64,000 nucleotides of DNA, taken from Liolophura sinensis (Eukaryota; Mollusca; Polyplacophora; Chitonida; Chitonidae). The DNA lies in the NCBI RefSeq assembly GCF_032854445.1, contig NC_088300.1, forward strand, positions 9,426,001 through 9,490,000. Reading direction: 5' to 3'. The position numbers were made by a program, and so were the translations under genes. Below are positions 56,515 through 64,000 of the stretch, piece after piece; the first letter of the stretch is position 1; each line of letters opens with the position of its first letter. The notes under the pieces are model-generated. The model was given only the letters and a program-made list of their open reading frames with translations, did no database searches and was not told the DNA's origin.

Positions 56515-56745
56515 GTGAAGGAAAAAGATACAGATCAAATACAGATATGCACACTTTCTGACAAATGCCATGCGTCAGGATACCAGTGTGATACCTTAAC
56601 GACTGAACTAGTCACGATTACCAGTAATATGATATATGAAGGAATTGGGACACTTCTGGACACACTGGAGTTGTTCAACTCTCATACTGATATTAATAAC
56701 GAGCACAGGCCCTTGTATCAAATCAGTAGATCCCCTGTACCATGA
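56515..56745 (+). CDS. Candidate exon, plus strand
   Basis: The open frame ends with TGA at 56743-56745. It reads ICTLSDKCHASGYQCDTL, then TTELVTITSNMIYEGIGTLL, then DTLELFNSHTDINNEHRPLY. It is protein-like and lies downstream of the exon at 55492. Candidate acceptors just before it (for example gatacag at about 56533) lack a pyrimidine tract. Linking it to the upstream exon is speculative. Confidence 0.3.
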   Translation: MKEKDTDQIQICTLSDKCHASGYQCDTLTTELVTITSNMIYEGIGTLLDTLELFNSHTDINNEHRPLYQISRSPVP

Positions 56746-57307
56746 AAAGGAAAGGTTGGAAAGGCTGGTTGATGTTGCTTGTACAGCGTACTCGTTAATA
56801 TTCAGGACTAATGCTTAAGCCACGCATACCTAGAGAAAGGGTTGGAATCTTACCACTACCCATTTAATGCTACATTCCTTGCGGTCGCCATTTTTAGGGG
56901 AGATAACTAGGACCCTAAAACACAAAATCCTTACAGCGCATGCATCGCTCTCTACATTTGCTTTACATCACTCTCACCACTAGCAAATGTTGTACATAAA
57001 TCTTGAACAACGCCAAGGTCACTGCAGTCATGGTGATGTAGGAAGTCATGTCAGGAAACAAAAACAATACCACCTCAACCTTTCTTCTAATCATACTTTA
57101 AGTTTGTACAGATGCATTTTCTTTATCTAAACATGTTTCTGATCAAAACTTGAAAATATTTATTTATGATGCTGATTAAATAGCTCTGCATGAGGACACA
57201 ATTGGTGAGACTAAGCCTAAACACAGAAATCATGTGATACCAAGCGTCACTTCATGAATATTAATGAACACCCACCCTAGCCCTTACTGTTCAATGCTTA
57301 CCAAACA
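56746..57307. other. Intergenic, no gene seen
   Basis: No exon or repeat recognised. Confidence 0.5.
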
Positions 57308-57373
57308 AACAAACTGGCCTTATCTGCTCCCCATGATCCTGGAAATCATGGGAGCAGATAAGGCCAGTTTGTT
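57308..57373. repeat. Perfect-stem hairpin, 29-bp arms
   Basis: Left arm 57308-57337 (aacaaactggccttatctgc, then tccccatgat) pairs with right arm 57345-57373 around a 7-nt loop. The only defect is one extra C. It directly abuts the LINE remnant. Confidence 0.93.
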
Positions 57374-58740
57374 ACTTCTGTATAGACCCTTATCCGAACA
57401 CATTTAGATTACTGTTGTGAAGTGTATGACTCAGCATGGGTTTCCCTTGAGGCTAAACTGGATGGCCGTGCAATGTGCTGCTCTCTGGATATGTACAGGG
57501 AGTTTTAGGACAACACCACTCAGTGTGCTTCAGGTACTGCGTAATTATACATTAGACGTCAGTTCCGTACTTTAGAATATGTTACTAAACTTCAGTCCGC
57601 CACTGGAAATTCGGCCTCTGCTTTTCTGGAAGCATCTGTGTATGATGTCTCATATAATATGTAAGATAATCTAAAGGATCCAGTTTTTTAGGCTCAAGGG
57701 TAACAATATCTCCAGAGATCTGGTGCCGACCAACTTATGGTCCAAGGCTGTATTATTCCTCCTTGGCATCTTTGTATTCCGAACATTTTGTTGGAAGTGT
57801 TGTCTCAGGTTAAGAAGTCTGACCCTTCAGATGTCAGCAGAATGTGTTGTAATGATTACATTAAAAGAAATTGGTCAGAGTATTTGCAGATTTTTTCTGA
57901 TGCCTCGAAATGCCTTGATAATGTAAGGTTGTGACTGCCATAAGCATCCCAGAACTAAATTATGGTAAACAAGTCTAGATTATCTGACTAGGTGTCTGTT
58001 TACTCTGCAGAGTTAACGGGTATTCTAATGGCTCTCCAAGTTTCTTAACGTGTTTAAACCATTGAAATGTTTTATATTAAGTGACTCCCTATCTGCCTTG
58101 AAATCTTTAAAATGCCTGAATGTCAACAAATGCTCAACACTTGTCCTTGAAGTTTTAATAACCTATACACTTCTCTATCCCGCGAAGGGGTCTCTGTATT
58201 CTTTGAGTGGGTACCGAGTCATATTGGTGTCTCTGGTAATGAGTAACTGACGCACTGGTTAAGACAGGCCTCTTAATTAAAGATGTCATTCATGTAATAC
58301 CATTTCTGTTTCAGAGTAATGAACCCTTTTCTGTAGATTGTTGCAGTGTGACTGGGATAAATGACACGAAAGGGAGGTTTTTCCATCAAATGTTTCCACA
58401 TGTGACCTTTCGGTTTGTGCAGCATCCTACTATACAGGTCAATGTCCTTGTTCACCGACTGGATTTAGATTCAGTCACCATGACTCAGGTCTTTGTGAGA
58501 CCTGTTTAGTAAATGATTCCATCTCACACCTGTTATTTCATTGCAAAACCTACAATAATGCAAGGAAACTTTTTTTGCAGATCTAATTAAAGGTGGGGTC
58601 ACTAACCCTTCCTTGGAAACTGTGTTTAGGTGGTTACATTATGAAAGTCTCCAGGCTGTTGCCCTCCTTTTTACTGTGATGGAAGAAATTCTAGATACAT
58701 GTAGTATGTAGTTATTAGTTCAAGGTTTAATGAATTGATG
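57374..58740 (+). pseudogene. Non-LTR retrotransposon (LINE) 3' part with RNase H, dead
   Basis: Read with frame changes. LDYCCEVYDSAWVSLEAKLD is the end of the reverse transcriptase module. An RNase H domain follows, with FSDASKCLDN (about 57893-57925), SVYSAELTGILMALQ (about 57995-58040), SDSLSALKSLKC (about 58080-58115) and a degraded VPSHIGVSGNE-type motif (about 58210-58245). A C-terminal part with HRLDLDSVTMTQ and HLLFHCKTYNNARK (about 58455-58570) comes last. RNase H after RT with this tail is typical of Jockey/I-type elements. Many stops. The 5' part is missing, as in ordinary truncated insertions. Confidence 0.82.
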
Positions 58741-59698
58741 TAATATAGGCCCAATGACCATCTTTTCTCTGAACTGAGTTCCCTTTCCATTATCATGGCA
58801 TCTCTGTCCATCCACTGGTATATCTGTATCTATGCGAATCCCTCCCTCTTACACCTGTGTTAAAAAGGAGACAAACCCAGATAATGAACTGATGACTTTT
58901 TTTTTCCCCCGCATTAGCACACATCATACTTGGGCATGGGGTTGCCATTCCTTTCATATATATATATATATAAGCATATGCACGTTTCACAGGCTTTAAG
59001 GCTCAAGCTTATCTAGTGATAGAGGTGTAAAGCAGACGTAGTGAGCAGTACATCTGCTGTAAGGAGTCTGGACGAGAGTTAGCCCATATACACTAGAGGG
59101 TGCTGTGATATCAGCTCTCAGCATCGCGTGCGAGATGAAAAGTTATGATAAGCACAGCTGAGGGTATGCTGAGGACAGTGGTGTGATGAAAAATGTAGTA
59201 CTACAGTGGCTTATCAGTGCCATACAATTTCGTTTGAATTTTTTGGCTGCTTTCTTTATACTTGCTATTAAAAGAACTTATCAAGCTGTTTATCAGTGAA
59301 GTTAGTGATTTGCGGTTTAGTTCAGTTAAATTAAACCTTGAGGTCTATTGTCAACATTTTCTGATATTTACGTGATACAAATATATTTCCACCGAAAAAT
59401 ATTTTTTCTGCTGTTTCCATCACAGTGTAAATAATTTTCGCCCTGGTTGAAATATTTTCACCGTGGTGGAAATTCACATGATGTTGGAAGCCTTTTTATG
59501 TTCAATATCGCCATTTTTCTATCAAGAAAGATTAGACATAGGATCTAAATACAGTATAATTTTCTTACCCCATTGGCATGTTATGCCGGGGGCATAAGGC
59601 CATTATGATGTCCACCTGTCCGACCGTCAGTCCGTATGCACCATGTGACCGCAATAGAAGTGAACAGATTTTATATTTGGTATGCAGGTTCATAATGA
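58741..59698. other. Intergenic, no gene seen
   Basis: A (TA)n microsatellite occurs near 58957-58972. No exon or repeat family recognised. Confidence 0.5.
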
Positions 59699-59985
59699 GG
59701 TGGGGGCCTCTGTGGTCAAGGTGGCTAATGTGCCAGCGTGGCGCAAAGACCCAGGAGCCTCTCCCCAATGTGGTCGCTGTGAATTCAAGTCCAGCTCACC
59801 ACTGGCTTCTGCTCCGGCCGTACAGGGGAAGGTCTAACAGCAGCCCTGCAGATGGTCATGGGTTTTCCCTGGTCTCTGCCCGCCTCCCTCCGACCATAAT
59901 GCTTGGACCTATTTTAGCCATATTCTTATGTACGACGTAAAACACGTCAAGTAATATCGTGGCCGGTAATCAAATAAATGAATTA
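59699..59985 (+). mobile_element. Family B SINE, nearly full length
   Basis: The head shows gggggcctctgtggtcaagg, an A-box-like tggtcaaggtggctaatg and a B-box-like gaattcaagtccagctc. Then come the body (ctccggccgtacaggggaag) and the tail (tacgacgtaaaacacgtcaa, aatcaaataaatga). It is the most complete copy with its tRNA-like head. Confidence 0.88.
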
Positions 59986-60144
59986 TACTTAGGTGACCCA
60001 CATGTAGGTTTCTTTTGAAACTGCGATTTTGATCAAATTTCTGTTTCGTGCATGATGTCCTGGTGCTATGTAATCAGCATTTAACAATAACAATGTTTCA
60101 CTGTTGGTTAGGGTCATCTTGCTCATACTTTAGGTAAAGAGAAT
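59986..60144. other. Spacer, nothing seen
   Basis: Unique-looking DNA between the SINE and the 30-bp array. Confidence 0.5.
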
Positions 60145-61930
60145 GTACATGTACCACAGTAAACTATACATACAGTGTATGTACCACAGTAAGCTATAAA
60201 TACAGCGTTTGTACCACAGTAAACTATACATACAGCGTATGTATCGCAGTAAACTATACATACATCGTATGAACCACGGTAAACTATACATGCACCGTAT
60301 GTACCATAGCAAACTATACATACAGCGTATGTACCACAGTAAACTATAAATACAGCATATATACCATAGTAAACTATACATACAGCGTATGTACCACATT
60401 AAACTATACATTCAGGGTATCCACCACAATAAACTATACATACAGCGTATGTACCAGTAAACTATACATACGGCATATGTACCACAGTAAACTACACATA
60501 TATCATATGTATCACAGTAAACTATACATACAGCATATGTACCACAGTGAACTATACATACAGCGTATGTACCACAGTGAACTATACATACAGCGTATGT
60601 ACCACAGTAAACTATACATACAGCGTATGTACCAGTAAACTGTACACATAGTGTATGTACCACAGTAAACTATACATACAGCATATGTACCACAGTAAAC
60701 TATACATACAGCGTATGTACCAGTAAACTGTACACATAGTGTATGTACCACAGTAAACTATACATATAGCATATGTACCACAGTAAACTATACATACAGC
60801 GTATGTACCACAGTAAACTATACATACAGCGTATGTACCAGTAAACTGTACACATAGTGTATGTATCACAGTAAACTATGAATACAGCATATGTACCATA
60901 GTAAACTATACATACAGCGTATGTACCACAGTAAACTATACATTCAGCGTATCCACCACAGTAAACTATACATACAGCGTATGAACCACAGTAAACTATA
61001 CATACAGCGTATGCACCACAGTAAACTATACATACACCATAGTAAACTATACACATTCAGCGTATGTACCACAGTAAACTATACATACAGCGTATGAACC
61101 ACAGTAAACTATACATACAGTAAACTATAGTAAACTATGTATAGTTTACTATACATACAGTAAACTATACATACAGCGTATGTACCAGTAAACTGTACAC
61201 ATAGTGTATGTATCACAGTAAACTATGAATACAGCATATGTACCATAGTAAACTATACATACAGCGTATGTACCACAGTAAACTATACATTCAGCGTATC
61301 CACCACAGTAAACTATACATACAGCGTATGAACCACAGTAAACTATACATACAGCGTATGCACCACAGTAAACTATACATACACCATAGTAAACTATACA
61401 CATTCAGCGTATGTACCACAGTAAACTATACATACAGCGTATGAACCACAGTAAACTATACATACAGCATATGTACCACAGTAAACTATACATACAGCAT
61501 ATGTACCACAGTAAACTATACATACAGCGTATGTACCAGTAAACTATACATACAGCATATGAACCACAGTAAACTAGACATACAGCGTATGTACCAGTAA
61601 ACTATACATATAGTGTATGTATCACAGTAAACTAGACATACAGCATATGTACCAGTAAACTATACATATGGTGTATGTATCACAGTAAACTATACATATA
61701 GCATATGTACCACAGTAAACTATACATATAGCATATGTACCACAGTAAACTATACATACAGCGTATGCACCACAGTAAACTATACATACAGCATATGTAC
61801 CACAGTAAACTATACATACAGTGTATGTACCACAGGAAACAATACATACAGCATATGAACCACAGTAAACTATACATACAGCATATGTACCACAGTAAAC
61901 TATACATACAGCGTATGTACCACAGTAAAC
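60145..61930. repeat. Minisatellite, 30-bp unit, about 60 copies
   Basis: Unit gtaccacagtaaactataca followed by tacagcgtat, with common shortened forms that drop cac. A block of about 285-300 bp (about 60830-61120) is repeated exactly 347 bp further on (about 61177-61467), with the same private variants. An 11-bp palindrome separates the two blocks (61128-61151). Open frames on both strands (MYHSKLYIQR, SLLWYIRCMY) are repeat artefacts. Confidence 0.96.
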
Positions 61931-63356
61931 TAGACAAACTGGACGTTACATCTTGGGCTAAGTTAAATAGCGATATAACTCCGCTTGCAGTCAAAAAAGA
62001 ATGTATTGAACGCATAATGTTCCCAACTGACAACCTGATGGTATAGATTTCAAAGTCTGTATTTGTCCAGCCATTGTGTGCTTCTAGTGGCTCTACAGTT
62101 GAGGGGCCATAACTGCAACACAAGGGGAGGCCACTCTCAACTTACAATGAAATATGTATAATGTAACTATTCAGGATTACAACATTATGTTATTTACCTG
62201 TACCGTATTAATACAGTCCTTAAACAAGAAGTAACATTTTGGTCCCAGCTGACGTTCTTGTCAAAGTTGTGTACTACATAGTAGTGCAAGCCATTGCTCT
62301 CACACAGACATTTTATTTATAACTGGGCTGGAAATTCTGGATAAGTTTGTGAGACAACCTGTCCCAGTTCCACAGAACATCTGCCATCTGTGTTCGGCAA
62401 TCCAGGAGGAGGGGACAACATTTCCACGGGCCACCATTGACAATTTGGTCATGTCTATACCAAACAGATGTACCGCTCTTCGTGATGCTAATGGTGGACA
62501 CACTCGGCACTGAGTGCTGTGAACTGTGTTTACCATCCACTCTGTTTTCACGATGCCATAGCTCCTGGATTATTGCTCAGAAATGTGAAAATGTGGTGGA
62601 AAATGAAGCCACAATTGATAATGAACACTTACCCTAATTATTGAGTGAACACATTATGTAATACTGAGGGAAAAACAATATAAAAATTGCTTTGTGTGTT
62701 TATATTTTTGTTGAGTATATTTAACATTTTCAGATGTAAGGCACTCTGACAGGAGCTGACCAGTCCATTAGGTCCATCAGTCCATTACCTCAGTGTGTCA
62801 GTTCTAGGCAAAATATTCGGACTAGGCCCAGCAGTATCTGTTTCTTTGTGTTTCAGTGTTTGACAGGTCTGAGATGAAAGGAATCCGGGCTGAGAAAAGC
62901 CTTTGGTATGCTTTATGTATTATAACTAAACACATAATGCTATGTTCAGTGAAATGACATGTTATTTGTGACCATTGTCATTATTGATGTGAGATTAGCT
63001 TTGCTCTGATATTTGGTACCAGTGAATTCTGCCACCTCATCTCAGGGAAAGTACAAACGCGCACAAATATGTACACTGCAATTTCAGCAGGACTGCGGGC
63101 TTTGAAGATCATCACCCTACAACATAAGAAATCCTTGAAAAGTGCAGGCTAAGCCATGAGCACTGTATAAAGGGGGATAACTCTGATTGCAATGTAATAG
63201 TATGGTTATATCCACTGAAAGAGAATTTTCAGTATGAAAAGAGAACAGTATGAAACTGTTAAAAGCTTCTAAGTGGTTTAGCGTGCGTATTGCACGAACA
63301 GTGGCCTGATCTGTATGATTTCGATAAAACCAAATTAACAGCCTCTCATTTTTCTC
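61931..63356. other. Intergenic, no confirmed gene
   Basis: A short open run at about 62560-62637 (QKCENVVENEATIDNEHLP and stop) is hydrophilic and could be an exon end, but no splice signal supports it. Nothing else recognised. Confidence 0.45.
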
Positions 63357-63515
63357 ATACAGTCGCTGTGAGCTCATGACACTGTCTTCCTCTCCGATTT
63401 TACGAGGAAGATCCGCCAGCAACGTACAACATGATCATCGGTTTCTCCCATCATAATGCCAGCCACCATTGTAAGTGAAATATTCTTAAGTACAGAAGAA
63501 AACACCGATCAGAAA
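63357..63515 (+). mobile_element. Family B SINE, diverged
   Basis: cagtcgctgtgagctcatga, then tttctcccatcataatgcca, then gtaagtgaaatattcttaag and aaacaccgatcag. Direct orientation, with the body partly deleted. Confidence 0.75.
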
Positions 63516-64000
63516 TTGCTTTTTGTGCTATGAATAGAATTAAGGCCAGTACATACATGTGCTAGTGTTAAAATTAACATTGATTAATAGAGCATTGATG
63601 TGGCTCAGGAAGATTGTCTTTGTTACACTAACAACTAAGAACCTTACATATGAAACTGGTGCATGAACTGTGTCACAGTGTAAGCATGTACTTATGTTTT
63701 GCTAACATCACAGGTTTGTGCTGTATACCATATTAGCATTCTTTTATGTTGTGATATTGTGACAAACCGTCTCTGACACTTTTTTTTTAGGAAGTGTCTA
63801 AACAAACTTTGAAAATGTATTTACCCATATGGCTTCAAACACAGAAAGTGATAATTCATCCACAAATTCAAGCTTGAAAAGAAAACAATTCAGACAAAAG
63901 CTACAAAATGGAAATTTATTTACAGTAGTATACATGCATTTACATTTAAAAGATATATGATTAAAGTCAATATTCACAGACATATTTAATGGTAAATTTC
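63516..64000. other. Right edge, no gene seen
   Basis: AT-rich with a T run at 63780-63789. No exon or repeat recognised. Confidence 0.5.

Overview
This is eukaryotic nuclear DNA from an invertebrate, most likely a mollusc or a close lophotrochozoan. The signs are GT-AG introns, a calmodulin gene spread over 11 kb, tRNA-derived SINEs with mollusc-type 3' tails, frequent acatgta runs, and many minisatellites. There are no operons or bacterial features. Species cannot be fixed by eye, and a brachiopod is not excluded.

Layout. 1-11.9 kb: gene-poor, with a possible partial exon at the left edge, a tRNA-derived SINE, a dead Tc1/mariner element with about 240 bp terminal inverted repeats (4526-6260), and several short tandem arrays. 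12.38-24.0 kb (+): a complete calmodulin gene. Its initiator ATG is alone in exon 1, and exons of 31, 144 and 243 nt follow. It then has two alternative 29-nt terminal coding exons (22780-22808 and 23353-23381) that encode different C-termini. 24.9-31.1 kb: MITE-like elements, a large diverged fold-back (about 26990-27905), SINEs and a minisatellite.

31.15-44.56 kb (-): the 3' part of an unrecognised multi-exon gene, assembled here from four exons whose splice phases agree. Its introns are filled with minisatellites (60-, 36-, 72- and about 79-bp units), Ty3/gypsy-, Ty1/copia- and BEL/Pao-like fragments, and SINEs. 44.76-48.13 kb: a 3.4 kb minisatellite block (40-bp then 66-bp units) that is open on both strands. 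48-55 kb: scattered exon-like fragments, more arrays and duplicated segments.

55.06-55.70 kb: two divergent first coding exons about 260 bp apart, with a probable shared promoter. The plus-strand exon carries a 25-bp tandem duplication that breaks its frame. 57.3-58.7 kb: a hairpin next to the 3' part of a dead RNase H-bearing LINE. 59.7-64 kb: SINEs and a 1.8 kb array of 30-bp units that contains an exactly duplicated block of about 300 bp.

Only calmodulin can be named with certainty. The minus-strand gene and the divergent pair are supported by splice sites, phase and protein-like composition, not by recognised family identity. Most of the other DNA is repeat-derived.
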